In this document: piece by piece, positions 32,662 to 41,770 of the stretch | Numbering within the stretch: the first letter of the stretch is position 1 | Layout of the letters: the number at the start of each line of letters is the position of its first letter | Assembly: GCF_018326305.1 (NCBI RefSeq) | Contig: NZ_AP023416.1 | Coordinates: 434,001-498,000, forward strand | DNA: 64,000 nt | Source: Vescimonas fastidiosa | GTDB taxonomy: Bacteria > Bacillota > Clostridia > Oscillospirales > Oscillospiraceae | Reading direction: 5' to 3' | The notes under the pieces: model-generated | The model's database searches: none | Seen by the model: the letters and a program-made list of their open reading frames with translations, nothing else | Told to the model about the DNA's origin: nothing | Program-made: the position numbers and the translations under genes

Positions 32662-34404
32662 TTACATTTTCTCCGGTGCGGAGCAGCCGATAAGCTCCAT
32701 GCCGTTTTTCAGCACGCTGCGGGCGGTGTCGGCCAGCAGAAGGCGGGCATTCAGCAGGTCCTCGGCCTCGCCCTTGATGCGGCAGGCGTTGTAGAACTTG
32801 TGGAAGGCGGCGGCCAGGTCTGTGAGATAGCGGTTGATGAAGCTGGGGTCGTAGTCCCGGGCGGCCAGGCGCACAATGTCGCTGTAGCCTGCGATCTGCT
32901 TGATAAGGGCCAGCTCCGTGGGATCGGTGAGCAGGGAGAAGTCTACGGCGTCGGGAGAGGGGACGGTGTGGCCGTCGGCGGCCAGATTTTTAAGCAATGT
33001 GCAGATCCGGGCGTGGGCGTACTGAACATAGTAGACAGGGTTTTCGCTGTCCTCCCGAACCGCCAGGCCCAGGTCAAACTCCATCTGGGTCTCGGGCTTG
33101 GCATTGAAGAAGTAGCGGCAGGCGTCCACGGGGACCATATCCAGCAGGTCGGTCAGAGACACGGCCTTGCCGGTACGCTTGGACATACGGACCACCTCGC
33201 CGTCCTGCACCAGCTTCACCAGCTGCATGAGCACGATGTCCAGGCGATGGGCACCGTCCAGACCCAGGGCATCCATGGCGCCCTTCAGCCGGGCCACATG
33301 GCCGTGGTGGTCGGCGCCCCAGATATTGATGACCTTGTCGAAGCCGCGAACGGCGAATTTGTTGCGGTGATAGGCAATGTCGGCGGCGAAGTAGGTGTAA
33401 AAGCCGTTGGCCCGGCGAAGGACATCGTCCTTCAGACCCAGCTTTTCAATGGCCTCGTCACTCTTTCCGGCGGCCCGCAGCTGTGCGGCGAGAATTTCGC
33501 TGGTCTTGAGCCACAGGGCGCCGTCTTTTTCGTAGGTGTAGCCGCGCTTGGTAAGCTCCGCCACAGAGTCGGCCACATAGCCGCTCTCATGGAGGCTGGA
33601 CTCGAAGAACCACTCATCGTACTGAATGCCGTAGCGGGCCAAGTCGGCCTTCATCTTGGGGATGTTGTGGTCCAGACCGAACCGGGCCAGAGCATCGTGG
33701 CGGGTCTTTTCGTCCACATGGAGCAGCTCGTCGCCGTGGGCATCGGCGTAGAGCTGGGCCAGCTCCCGGATGTCGTCGCCGTGGTAGCCGTCCTCGGGAA
33801 ACTCCACCGCGTCCTCTCCCTTGAAGATTTGGAAATACCGGGCCTCCAGGCTTTTGGCGAATTTCTCGATCTGGTTGCCTGCATCGTTGACATAGAACTC
33901 CCGCCAGACATCGGCACCGGACTTTTGCAGCACCGAGGCCAGGGTGTCACCCAATACGCCGCCCCGGGCGTTGCCCATGTGCATGGGGCCGGTGGGGTTG
34001 GCGGAGACGAACTCCACCATGTACTTCTTGCCTGCGAGCATATCGTTTTTGCCGTAGTCCGCCCCCTCACGCTGGACGGTGGCCACGGTCTCGCTGAACC
34101 AGCGCTGACCCAGGGTGAAATTCAGAAAGCCGGGACCGGCCATGGCGGCGGAGGTAAAGTAGCTGCCCTCCAGGGCCATGTTGTCCAGCAAAATTTGGGC
34201 CACCTCCCGGGGATTCTTGCGCAGAGCCTTGGCGGCGGCCAGGCAGAAGGTGGTGGTGTAGTCGCCGTTGGCGGTGTCCTTGGGAATCTCCACCGAGGGC
34301 TGCACAGGGCAGTCAGCCGGGAGAAGGCCGGCATCAGCGGCCTTGCGGTAGGCGGCCAGGGTCAGCTCCAGCACCTGGTCCTTGGCGTTTTGGATCATAT
34401 TCAT
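32662..34404 (-). CDS. argS: Arginine--tRNA ligase
   Basis: A 580-residue class I synthetase that charges tRNA(Arg). The N-terminal Add1 domain precedes the HIGH-like motif PMHMGNARGG, and the KMSKS-like loop appears as RMSKRTGKAV, with the DALR anticodon-binding domain at the C-terminus (NRYLTDLAAAFHKFYNACRI). The start MNMIQNAKDQ follows AAGGAG by 9 bases. It is the last gene of a minus-strand group murI-DUF1934-argS, 72 bases after the DUF1934 gene. Confidence 0.96.
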   Translation of the reverse strand: MNMIQNAKDQVLELTLAAYRKAADAGLLPADCPVQPSVEIPKDTANGDYTTTFCLAAAKALRKNPREVAQILLDNMALEGSYFTSAAMAGPGFLNFTLGQRWFSETVATVQREGADYGKNDMLAGKKYMVEFVSANPTGPMHMGNARGGVLGDTLASVLQKSGADVWREFYVNDAGNQIEKFAKSLEARYFQIFKGEDAVEFPEDGYHGDDIRELAQLYADAHGDELLHVDEKTRHDALARFGLDHNIPKMKADLARYGIQYDEWFFESSLHESGYVADSVAELTKRGYTYEKDGALWLKTSEILAAQLRAAGKSDEAIEKLGLKDDVLRRANGFYTYFAADIAYHRNKFAVRGFDKVINIWGADHHGHVARLKGAMDALGLDGAHRLDIVLMQLVKLVQDGEVVRMSKRTGKAVSLTDLLDMVPVDACRYFFNAKPETQMEFDLGLAVREDSENPVYYVQYAHARICTLLKNLAADGHTVPSPDAVDFSLLTDPTELALIKQIAGYSDIVRLAARDYDPSFINRYLTDLAAAFHKFYNACRIKGEAEDLLNARLLLADTARSVLKNGMELIGCSAPEKM

Positions 34405-34476
34405 AGCAATTAACTCCTTACTTTTCTTTAGAAACACAGTTTATCAGATGACAGAAAAACCGAGGATTTTCGCCGG

Positions 34477-34902
34477 TTATTTTTTCAGGAACAGACTGAT
34501 GCGCAGGGCGCTGAGGGGCTGCATCCCCACCAGCAGCATATATTCCAGGGTCACAGAGCCGTCTTTTCGTCCAGCCAGGTCCCAGGCCACCTCCTTGGCC
34601 TTCACATTCAGAGTGAGGCTCCCCTGGGGCGTTTTGATTTGGGTGGCGGTGACGGCGGCGGGGTCTAACAGCAGGCCGTAGCCCTCTCCCTGATTGACCA
34701 CAATGGCCCGGCGGGTATCCGTCTCCAGCTTGATGTCGGAGCGGACGGCAGACTTTTCATCCTCGCAGTTGACGGCCTCATATTGGAGGTGCCAGCCGTA
34801 GTCGGTCTTTTCCACCGTGGCCGTGCCCTCCAGGCGGATCACATCCTCCACGCCGCCGAACACGCTGCGGCTGGCAATGCGAATTTGAGCGTTTCCTTCC
34901 AT
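34477..34902 (-). CDS. DUF1934 calycin-like protein
   Basis: A 141-residue protein of the DUF1934 family (YwiB-like beta-barrel). It is made almost wholly of alternating beta strands, with YEAVNCEDEKS, the motif QGEGYGLLLDP-like stretch and C-terminal VTLEYMLLVGMQPLSALRIS. In Firmicutes this family regularly sits next to argS, as it does here. Its function is unknown. AAGGAGG precedes the ATG, 10 bases after the murI stop. Confidence 0.82.
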   Translation of the reverse strand: MEGNAQIRIASRSVFGGVEDVIRLEGTATVEKTDYGWHLQYEAVNCEDEKSAVRSDIKLETDTRRAIVVNQGEGYGLLLDPAAVTATQIKTPQGSLTLNVKAKEVAWDLAGRKDGSVTLEYMLLVGMQPLSALRISLFLKK

Positions 34903-34912
34903 AGCGGCCTCC

Positions 34913-35725
34913 TTAATAGCGGTCGATGTCCACGGGCAAGACGGGCTTGTGCAGTTCCTCCCGCAAAAACTGCTGGGCCACGGTGCGAAAATCCGAGGGC
35001 TGGTCGCTGGCGTAGAGGGTGGCCTCACCGCCGGGCCCGGGGGAGAGCAGGCCGCCGTCCCGCAGGGCGCGCTTGAGGTCCCAGGCGGCCTCCTCACTGG
35101 CGTTGATGAGAGTGACGGCGGGACCCATGACGCTGCCGATGACATCCATGAGCAGGGGATAGTGGGTGCAGCCCAGAATGAGGGTGTCGATACCCGTCTG
35201 GCGCAGGGGCTCCAGATACTCCCGGGCTACGGTCTCGATGACCGTGTCGCCGGGGCGATAGCGCCCGTTTTCCACCAGGGGGACGAACAGGGGGCAGGCC
35301 TTGGCGATGACCTCCACCGCCGGGTCAAGACCACCGATGCACTTCTCGTATGCGCCGCTGCGGACGGAGGCGGCGGTGGCAATGAGGCCCACCCGACGGG
35401 TCTTGGTCACCTGCACCGCCCGGCGGCAGGCAGGCTCCACCACGCCCAGGATGGGCAGGTCATTTTCCCGGCGCAGAATGGGCAGGCAGGTGGTGGACAC
35501 AGTGCCGCAGGCCACCAAAATGGCCTTGATGTCGAAGCTGCGGAGAAAATGCACATCCTGCCGGGCATATTTCAGCAGGATCTCCGGGGAGCGGCCCCCG
35601 TAGGGCACACGGGAAGTATCGCCGAAGTATATAATGTTTTCAGAGGGCAGAAGTTTTCGCAGCTCCCGGACGGCGGACAGTCCGCCTACGCCGGAGTCGA
35701 ATACACCCACAGGCCGCTGATCCAT
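34913..35725 (-). CDS. murI: Glutamate racemase
   Basis: A 270-residue cofactor-independent racemase supplying D-glutamate for peptidoglycan. The N-terminal FDSGVGGLSAV (Asp10-Ser11), the catalytic Cys in LVACGTVSTT and the second catalytic Cys in ILGCTHYPLL are all present. The start follows AGGTGA. It leads the murI-DUF1934-argS string and has a good promoter upstream. Confidence 0.96.
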   Translation of the reverse strand: MDQRPVGVFDSGVGGLSAVRELRKLLPSENIIYFGDTSRVPYGGRSPEILLKYARQDVHFLRSFDIKAILVACGTVSTTCLPILRRENDLPILGVVEPACRRAVQVTKTRRVGLIATAASVRSGAYEKCIGGLDPAVEVIAKACPLFVPLVENGRYRPGDTVIETVAREYLEPLRQTGIDTLILGCTHYPLLMDVIGSVMGPAVTLINASEEAAWDLKRALRDGGLLSPGPGGEATLYASDQPSDFRTVAQQFLREELHKPVLPVDIDRY

Positions 35726-35760
35726 AGTGATTCACCTCGAATGATTATAGTAACCAATCA

Positions 35761-35789
35761 ATTATACTATGGATCGGCGGGTATCTCAA
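35761..35789 (-). promoter_or_regulatory. murI promoter
   Basis: On the minus strand TTGAGA (35784-35789) and TATAAT (35761-35766), 17-base spacer. Confidence 0.7.
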
Positions 35790-35893
35790 GGAAAATTTGG
35801 CGCGGCTGCCCATTTTTTTCAGTGGTAATTTTCCGTGAGTTCTGCTATACTGAGACCCGAAAGGGAAGAAGTGAAGCGAGGAGGTGCCTGAAA

Positions 35894-36307
35894 ATGGAGC
35901 TTAAACTGACGCAAAAACAGTTCCGGCGGCTGCTGGATCTGGTGTATATCGGCAACTGGGTGCTCAATTCCACCCGGGGCGACGACCGTATACGGGACTA
36001 CGACCAGGTGGAGAGCCTGGTGTTTTCCCACTGCCTGGGCCGGGGCATGGAGAAGCTGACGGAGCTGTACGAGGGGGAGCTGATCCCCTCCCGGGCCTTT
36101 GCCGAGGGCGGTATTCACGAGGCCATCATGGCCTATGAGGACAATGTGTTTTTTGAGATCCTGGCCCAGGAGCTGGCGCTGCGGGATCTGGATGACCCGC
36201 CCATTACGGAGGAGAATTACGACGAGGTCATGGAGCGGATGAATGCATACCTGGGCGAATTTCAGCGCCACGGCACCGACCATGTGACGGTGGAGCTGGA
36301 GGAGTGA
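35894..36307 (+). CDS. Conserved-looking hypothetical acidic protein
   Basis: A 137-residue soluble protein, not recognised. It starts MELKLTQKQFRRLLDLVYIG and reads WVLNSTRGDDRIRDYDQVE, mostly helical and acidic, with no membrane segment or Cys pairs. A GAGGAGGTG site lies about 9 bases upstream. A TGC-TATACT extended -10 at 35843-35851 with no clear -35 may drive it. It is monocistronic and closed by a strong terminator. Its good ribosome site and codon use support a real gene; function is unknown. Confidence 0.75.
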   Translation: MELKLTQKQFRRLLDLVYIGNWVLNSTRGDDRIRDYDQVESLVFSHCLGRGMEKLTELYEGELIPSRAFAEGGIHEAIMAYEDNVFFEILAQELALRDLDDPPITEENYDEVMERMNAYLGEFQRHGTDHVTVELEE

Positions 36308-36313
36308 CAATTG

Positions 36314-36344
36314 AAAAAAGAGACGCCGGGGGCGTCTCTTTTTT
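36314..36344. terminator. Bidirectional terminator
   Basis: AAAAAGAGACGCC pairs perfectly with GGCGTCTCTTTTT. It lies between two converging genes and has T runs on both strands. Confidence 0.92.
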
Positions 36345-36355
36345 AGTGAGGAGTG

Positions 36356-37585
36356 TTAAACGACCTGGAAGAGAAAAAATTTCAGATAATCCGTCTCCTC
36401 CACGCCCCATAAGATGGGGTGGTCGCAGGACTGCTGACGCTGCTCAATTTGGCGCAGCTGCACCCCGGCATCGTGGGCGGCACTGCGGAGCATGGTGATG
36501 AACCGCTCCGTGGAGGCGAAGTGGCTGCAGGAGCAGGTGGCCAGATACCCGCCCCGGGGCAGCAGCTTCATGGCCCGATAGTTGATCTCCTTATAGCCGG
36601 TCATGGCGCTGTCAATGGTCTTGCGGCTCTTGGTAAAGGCCGGGGGATCCAGGATGATGAAGTCATAGCTCCTGGGCGCCTTTTCCAGCTCCGGCAGCAG
36701 GTCGAATACATTGGCGGCCCGGCACTCCATGACCCCGTCCAGCCCGTTAAGCCGGGCGTTTTCCGCGGCGCATTGGACGGCAAACTCTGACACATCCACC
36801 GCCGTCACATGCTTGGCCCCGCCTTTGGCGGCGTTCAGGGCAAAGGAGCCGGTGTGGGTGAAGCAGTCCAGCACCGTCCGGCCCTTGGCCAGCCGAGCCA
36901 CAGCCTGGCGGTTATATTTTTGGTCCAGGAAAAAGCCGGTTTTCTGGCCGTTGATGAAGTCCACATGGTAGCGGATGCCGTTTTCCACAATGTCTGATTC
37001 GGTGAGGGTGGGCTCCTCCTCTCCGGGCAGGGGGAACCAGCCCTTTCCCTGGGCCAGCCCTTCCTTTTCCCGCAGGGCCACATCGTTGCGCAGATAGATG
37101 CCCGCGATGTCCTGGCCGTCCCGGCGCAGCACCTGGGCCAGGAGGGGGAGAAGGCGCTGCTGGATGCGCTCCATGCCCAGGCTCAGCACCTGGGCCACCA
37201 GCACAGGCCCGAAGCGGTCTACCGTCAGGCCCGGGAAGCCGTCCGCCTCTCCGAAGATGACCCGGCAGCAGAGCAGGTCCTCCGGGGGCATCACGCTCTT
37301 GCGATAGTCCCAGGCGTACTGCACCCGACGCTGCCAAAAGGCGTCGTCAAAGCGGTCGTTGGCGTTGCGGGAGAGCAGCCGGCAGCGGATAAGGGAGTGG
37401 CTGTTATAAAAGCCGGTACCCAAATAGGCGCCCTTGCTGCCGATGATGTCCGTCAGGCCGCCGTCCTCCACGGGGCCTGTAAGCTCCGTCACCTCTCCGG
37501 CGTACACCCAGGGGTGGCCCGCCTGCAGGGCCCGCTGGCCCTTGGGGGTGATATGTACCTGGGGATAGGGTCGTTCTGCCTTCAT
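36356..37585 (-). CDS. RlmI-like class I SAM-dependent rRNA methyltransferase
   Basis: A 409-residue protein with an N-terminal PUA domain (about 8-80, KGQRALQAGHPWVYAGEV) and an RlmI-type methyltransferase domain. The SAM region is TVLDCFTHTGSFALNAAKGG, the NPPA-like motif is ILDPPAFTKS, and the catalytic Cys lies in YLATCSCSHF. The family methylates C5 of 23S rRNA cytosine 1962. A C-terminal HPILWGVEETDYLKFFLFQV follows. No strong ribosome site is seen before the ATG. It has no operon partners here. Confidence 0.88.
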   Translation of the reverse strand: MKAERPYPQVHITPKGQRALQAGHPWVYAGEVTELTGPVEDGGLTDIIGSKGAYLGTGFYNSHSLIRCRLLSRNANDRFDDAFWQRRVQYAWDYRKSVMPPEDLLCCRVIFGEADGFPGLTVDRFGPVLVAQVLSLGMERIQQRLLPLLAQVLRRDGQDIAGIYLRNDVALREKEGLAQGKGWFPLPGEEEPTLTESDIVENGIRYHVDFINGQKTGFFLDQKYNRQAVARLAKGRTVLDCFTHTGSFALNAAKGGAKHVTAVDVSEFAVQCAAENARLNGLDGVMECRAANVFDLLPELEKAPRSYDFIILDPPAFTKSRKTIDSAMTGYKEINYRAMKLLPRGGYLATCSCSHFASTERFITMLRSAAHDAGVQLRQIEQRQQSCDHPILWGVEETDYLKFFLFQVV

Positions 37586-37687
37586 AACTGCATCCGCCTT
37601 TCCAAAAAATCAATTCATTGTAGCACATTTGCCCGGAGATTGCCATATAAATAAAAGGAGAAATTGCAATCAGGGAGGATGCGACCT

Positions 37688-38431
37688 ATGCCGACGATTT
37701 TTTTAAGCCCATCCACGCAGGAATATAACCCCTATGTCACCGGGGCGGGCAGCGAGGAATACTTCATGAATCTGCTGGCCGATGCTATGGAGCCGCTGCT
37801 GCTGGCCAACGGCATCCAGTTCGTCCGCAATGATCCCCAGGGAACGGTGGGAAACTCCATTCGCCAGAGTAACGCCGACAGCTATGACTTTCACCTGGCC
37901 CTCCACTCCAATGCCTCCGGCTCGGGCAGCGAGGGACAGAATCGGGGCATTATCGTCTTTTACTACCCCGGGAGCGTCAGCGGCCAGCGGGCGGCGGAGC
38001 TGTTTGCGTCGGCCCTGCGGGAAATTTATCCCCTGCCCGACCGGGTCACGACCCGCTCCGCCGCAAACCTGACGGAGCTGCGGCGCACCAAGGCCCCGGC
38101 GGTGCTGCTGGAGCTGGGCTACCACGACAATGCCGCCGACGCCATGTGGGTCCAGGAGCATATCGGCCTCATCGCCCAGACCTTGGTGCAGGCCTTGACG
38201 GAGTATTTCGGCCTGCCCTATGTGTGCCCGGGCCCCAGCCAGACGGGCCTGGCCGTTACCGACTCCGGCGGGCCCGTCAACCTGCGGAGCTATCCCTCCG
38301 CCCAGGGACAGGTGATTGTTCAAATTCCAAACGGCTCCACGGTGACGGTTTTCGGCCGGTACCGGGGGTGGTATGTGGTGCTGTACGGGGATGCCCTGGG
38401 CTACGCCAACTCGGCTTTTATACAATTGTAG
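37688..38431 (+). CDS. N-acetylmuramoyl-L-alanine amidase with SH3b domain
   Basis: A 247-residue protein: an Amidase_3-type domain (about 1-178) followed by a bacterial SH3 domain (about 195-247, VNLRSYPSAQGQVIVQIPNG). The zinc-site region HLALHSNAS and the terminal catalytic Glu in LLELGYHDN are visible. The first ligand region, normally PGHGG, reads SPSTQEYN with Gln in place of His, as in a clostridial subfamily. There is no signal peptide, so it may be released on lysis, act in spores, or leave by another route. The ATG at 37688 is 9 bases from AGGGAGG; 37679 abuts it. Confidence 0.82.
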   Translation: MPTIFLSPSTQEYNPYVTGAGSEEYFMNLLADAMEPLLLANGIQFVRNDPQGTVGNSIRQSNADSYDFHLALHSNASGSGSEGQNRGIIVFYYPGSVSGQRAAELFASALREIYPLPDRVTTRSAANLTELRRTKAPAVLLELGYHDNAADAMWVQEHIGLIAQTLVQALTEYFGLPYVCPGPSQTGLAVTDSGGPVNLRSYPSAQGQVIVQIPNGSTVTVFGRYRGWYVVLYGDALGYANSAFIQL

Positions 38432-38461
38432 GAAATATTTTTCCTATAGGCCGTTTTGCCC

Positions 38462-38490
38462 TTGACAGTTTCGCAGAATGCGATTAGAAT
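38462..38490 (+). promoter_or_regulatory. rny promoter
   Basis: TTGACA (38462-38467) and TAGAAT (38485-38490), 17-base spacer; leader about 105 bases. Confidence 0.75.
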
Positions 38491-38602
38491 TAGTAAAGAT
38501 ATGCACCCGAGAGATTTAGGGGATCTTTTTGGTTGTTTTCTACACTCAAACGGGAAACCGTTTCACAGGGATTTATACACTATCACAGGAGGTTAACCGA
38601 TC

Positions 38603-40153
38603 ATGACCACAGTTGGCTACATTGTAGCGGCTGCAGCCTTTGTTATTGCGCTGGTGATTGGCTTTCCTATCGGCATTCAGTACCGCAAGAAGGTAGCGGA
38701 AAAAGAAATCTCCAGCGCTGAAGATGAGGCCAAGCGCATTATCAACGAGGCCATCAAGAGCGCCGAAGGCAAAAAGCGCGAGGCGCTGCTGGAGGCAAAG
38801 GAAGAGATTCTGAAAAACCGCACAGAGTACGAAAAGGAAGTCAAGGAGCGCAGAGCCGACCTGCAAAAGCAGGAGCGCCGTCTGCAGCAGAAGGAAGAGA
38901 ACATCGATCGCAAGACCGATGCCATCGAGAAAAAGGAGGAGGCGCTGAGCCAGAAGCACGACGCCCTCCAGAAAGAACAGGATGAGATCAAGCTCATCAA
39001 GCGCAGCCAGACCGAAATGCTGGAGCGCATCTCCGGATTCACCGCCGAGCAGGCCAAGGAGTACCTGATTCAGCAGGTGGAGTCGGAGGTCACCCACGAA
39101 ACAGCCCTGAAGATCAAGGAGATCGAGGCCCGGGCCAAGGACGAGGCCGACCAGCGCGCCCGGGAGATCGTGGCCACCGCCATCCAGCGCTGCGCCGCAG
39201 ACCATGTGGCCGAGATTACCGTCAGTGTGGTTCCCCTGCCCAATGACGAGATGAAGGGCCGTATCATCGGCCGCGAGGGCCGCAACATCCGCACCCTGGA
39301 GACCCTGACCGGGGCGGACCTGATTATCGACGATACCCCGGAGGCCATCACCGTGTCCTGCTTTGAGCCGGTGCGCCGGGAGGTAGCCCGTTTGGCCCTG
39401 GAGAAGCTTATTGCCGACGGGCGCATCCACCCCACCCACATTGAGGAGATGGTGGAGAAGGCCCGCCGTGAGGTAGACGCCGTCATCCGCTCCGAGGGTG
39501 AGCGGGCTGTGCTGGAGACCGGCGTGCGGGGCGTGCATCCGGAGCTGCAGAAGCTTCTGGGCCGCCTGCACTATCGCACCAGCTATGGCCAGAATGTTTT
39601 GCAGCACTCCATTGAGGTGTCCCATATCGCGGGCATGATGGCTGCTGAGCTGGGAGCCGATGTGGCCGCCGCCAAGCGGGCGGGCCTGCTCCACGATATT
39701 GGCAAGGCCGTGGACCATGAGATGGAGGGCACGCACATCCAGCTGGGTGTGGAGTTCTGCCGCAAGTATAAAGAAAAAGAGGATATTATCCACGCCATTC
39801 AGGCCCACCACGGCGATGTGGAGTGCAAGACGCTGGTGGCGTGCCTGGTGCAGGCGGCGGATGCCGTTTCCGCAGCCAGACCCGGCGCCCGGCGTGAGAA
39901 CCTGGAGAACTACATCAAGCGCCTGGAGAAGCTGGAGGAGATCACCAGCGACTATCCCGGCGTGGAGAAGAGCTACGCCATTCAGGCCGGCCGGGAGGTC
40001 CGCGTGATGGTGAAGCCCGAGCAGGTGTCCGAGGACCAAATGGTTATCCTGGCCCGGGAGCTGGCCCGCCGCATCGAGAGCGAGCTGGAGTATCCCGGTC
40101 AGATCAAGGTCCATGTTCTGCGGGAGACCAAAGTGGTGGAGTACGCCAAGTAA
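38603..40153 (+). CDS. rny: Ribonuclease Y
   Basis: A 516-residue membrane-anchored endoribonuclease that starts mRNA decay. One N-terminal membrane helix (about 4-24) leads into a long charged coiled coil (about 30-200), a KH domain ([20 protein letters not shown]), and an HD domain with [12 protein letters not shown]. The C-terminal conserved domain ends [18 protein letters not shown] precedes the ATG by 10 bases. A YmdB-like gene follows, as in Bacillus. Confidence 0.97.
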   Translation: MTTVGYIVAAAAFVIALVIGFPIGIQYRKKVAEKEISSAEDEAKRIINEAIKSAEGKKREALLEAKEEILKNRTEYEKEVKERRADLQKQERRLQQKEENIDRKTDAIEKKEEALSQKHDALQKEQDEIKLIKRSQTEMLERISGFTAEQAKEYLIQQVESEVTHETALKIKEIEARAKDEADQRAREIVATAIQRCAADHVAEITVSVVPLPNDEMKGRIIGREGRNIRTLETLTGADLIIDDTPEAITVSCFEPVRREVARLALEKLIADGRIHPTHIEEMVEKARREVDAVIRSEGERAVLETGVRGVHPELQKLLGRLHYRTSYGQNVLQHSIEVSHIAGMMAAELGADVAAAKRAGLLHDIGKAVDHEMEGTHIQLGVEFCRKYKEKEDIIHAIQAHHGDVECKTLVACLVQAADAVSAARPGARRENLENYIKRLEKLEEITSDYPGVEKSYAIQAGREVRVMVKPEQVSEDQMVILARELARRIESELEYPGQIKVHVLRETKVVEYAK

Positions 40154-40166
40154 AACTTGTTCACAA

Positions 40167-40202
40167 AAATACTGCGTGTACGCTTGCGTACACGCAGTAT
40201 TT
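40167..40202 (+). terminator. Hairpin after rny, left of repeat copy E
   Basis: AAATACTGCGTGTACGC pairs perfectly with GCGTACACGCAGTATTT around TT. There is only a weak T run. Unlike copies A, C and D, no second hairpin copy follows the repeat. Confidence 0.75.
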
Positions 40203-40207
40203 CTATG

Positions 40208-40396
40208 ACTGTCGAAAAACCCTCCGGGTTTTTCCGACAAAAGGCTTGCGGTCTGCTGCGCGCATAATTTGTCCGTCTATAACGGACAAATTCCACACTG
40301 GCAGCCCGAGTTGTATTTTCTCTCACGCACATGTCGCGAGAGAAAATGATTTTATTTCTTTGCCGCCTGCGGGCGGCAAACTCTGCGAGGCTTTTT
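40208..40396 (+). repeat. Four-hairpin interspersed repeat, copy E (type 1)
   Basis: Type 1 member, about 189 bases. Hairpin 1 loop is TCC instead of GGAG; hairpin 2 is AATTTGTCCGT/ACGGACAAATT; hairpins 3 and 4 as in copy A. It ends CTCTGCGAGGCTTTTT and lies 55 bases after the rny stop. Confidence 0.9.
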
Positions 40397-40432
40397 AATA
40401 CCGTAAAACCGCGAAAAAACAGCGTTTGCCGC

Positions 40433-40461
40433 TTGCGTAGGGCGGGTATTTTATATATAAT
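40433..40461 (+). promoter_or_regulatory. Promoter of the YmdB-like gene
   Basis: TTGCGT (40433-40438) and TATAAT (40456-40461), 17-base spacer. Confidence 0.65.
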
Positions 40462-40492
40462 AAGGTGAATCGATAGAAACGGAGGGCGTGCC

Positions 40493-41269
40493 ATGCTGTT
40501 TAAGGTGCTGGCCGTGGGCGATGTGACAGGGGAGAGCGGCGTGGATTTTCTGCGCCGTAAGCTGCGCCCGCTTAAAAAGGAAAAGAGCATCGACTTTGTG
40601 GCGGTCAACGGGGAAAATGCCGCCGGGAACGGCCTGCTGCCTGCCCATGCGGAGGATATTCTGGCCGCCGGGGCGGATGTCATCACCCTGGGCAACCACA
40701 CCTTCGGCAAGGTACAGGTGTCGAATTTTTTGGAGGAGAACCCCTATATGCTGCGTCCTGCCAACTTCACGGGCCGGGCGCCGGGCCGGGGCTGGGCGGT
40801 GTATGACTGCGGACGGGTGCAGGTGGGGGTGCTGAACCTCATTGGCCGCTGCGATTTGGATTTTAACGCGGAAAACCCCTTTACCACTGCCGACCGCATA
40901 TTGAAAAATGCGGACAAGCCCACCTTTGTGCTGGTGGATTTTCACGCCCAGGCCACCAGCGAGAAGCTGGCGATGCGCTACTATCTGGATGGCCGGGTGT
41001 CCGCCCTGTGGGGCACCCATACCCATGTGCCCACCGCCGACGCCGGGGTTTGTGAGAAGGGCACCGGGTACATCACCGACCTGGGCATGACCGGACCTGC
41101 CCGGTCTGTTTTGGGCATTCGGCCGGAGCAGTCGGTGGAGTTTTTCCTGGGCGGTCTCCCGGGGCGGTATCAGACGGCGGAGGGGCCCTGCAGACTGCAG
41201 GGGGCCCTGTTTACATTGGATAGCGGCACCGGCCTGTGCGTCGGTGTGGAGCGTATAGAAGTTTCGTAA
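40493..41269 (+). CDS. ymdB: YmdB-like metallophosphoesterase (TIGR00282 family)
   Basis: A 258-residue phosphodiesterase of the YmdB family, which in Bacillus cleaves 2',3'-cyclic AMP and is linked to RNase Y and biofilm choice. Metal-binding motifs are GDVTGESG near residue 9, NGENAAGG-like NGENAAGNG, TLGNHTFGK and the tandem FHAQATSEK and GTHTHVPTAD. It follows rny, the conserved neighbour. Bases 41270-41281 then lead directly to the YbaK-like gene, so the three genes to 42846 are probably one unit. Confidence 0.92.
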   Translation: MLFKVLAVGDVTGESGVDFLRRKLRPLKKEKSIDFVAVNGENAAGNGLLPAHAEDILAAGADVITLGNHTFGKVQVSNFLEENPYMLRPANFTGRAPGRGWAVYDCGRVQVGVLNLIGRCDLDFNAENPFTTADRILKNADKPTFVLVDFHAQATSEKLAMRYYLDGRVSALWGTHTHVPTADAGVCEKGTGYITDLGMTGPARSVLGIRPEQSVEFFLGGLPGRYQTAEGPCRLQGALFTLDSGTGLCVGVERIEVS

Positions 41270-41281
41270 GGAGGAAAAATT

Positions 41282-41770
41282 ATGTCCGTTGAAAAGGTGA
41301 GAGAATATTTGAAGGGCTACGGCATGGCCGAGAGAATGCAGGAGTTCACCGTGTCCAGCGCCACGGTGGAGCTGGCGGCGGTGGCTGTGGGCGTGGAGCC
41401 GGCCCGTATTGCCAAGACCCTGAGCTTTAAGGTGGACGAGACGCCCATCCTGGTGGTGGCCGCCGGGGACGCCAAGGTGGATAACAGCAAGTATAAGCAT
41501 TTCTTCCACACCAAGGCCAAGATGCTTACCCCCGAGGAGGCGGTGGAGCGCATCGGCCATGCGGTGGGCGGGGTGTGCCCCTTTGCCCTGCCGGAGGATG
41601 TAAAGACCTATTTGGATGTGTCGCTGAAGCGGTTTGACACGGTGTTCCCTGCCGTGGGCAGTGCCGCCTCGGCTATTGAGCTTACCTGCGACGAGCTGGA
41701 GCGCTGCTGCGGCGCGAACTTCGTGGAGTGGGTGGATGTGTGTAAGGGCTGGCAGGAGGAGCAGGCATGA
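41282..41770 (+). CDS. YbaK/EbsC-type aminoacyl-tRNA deacylase
   Basis: A 162-residue member of the YbaK/ProX editing family, which hydrolyses mischarged tRNA(Pro) or Cys-/Ala-tRNA. Recognisable parts are EPARIAKTLSFKV with the invariant Lys, VVAAGDAKVDNSKYKH, and the GGVCPFAL loop. AAGGAGG-like GTAAGGAGG precedes the ATG. The short proS encoded 2.4 kb downstream lacks an internal editing domain, so this protein could supply proofreading in trans (inference). Confidence 0.88.
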   Translation: MSVEKVREYLKGYGMAERMQEFTVSSATVELAAVAVGVEPARIAKTLSFKVDETPILVVAAGDAKVDNSKYKHFFHTKAKMLTPEEAVERIGHAVGGVCPFALPEDVKTYLDVSLKRFDTVFPAVGSAASAIELTCDELERCCGANFVEWVDVCKGWQEEQA

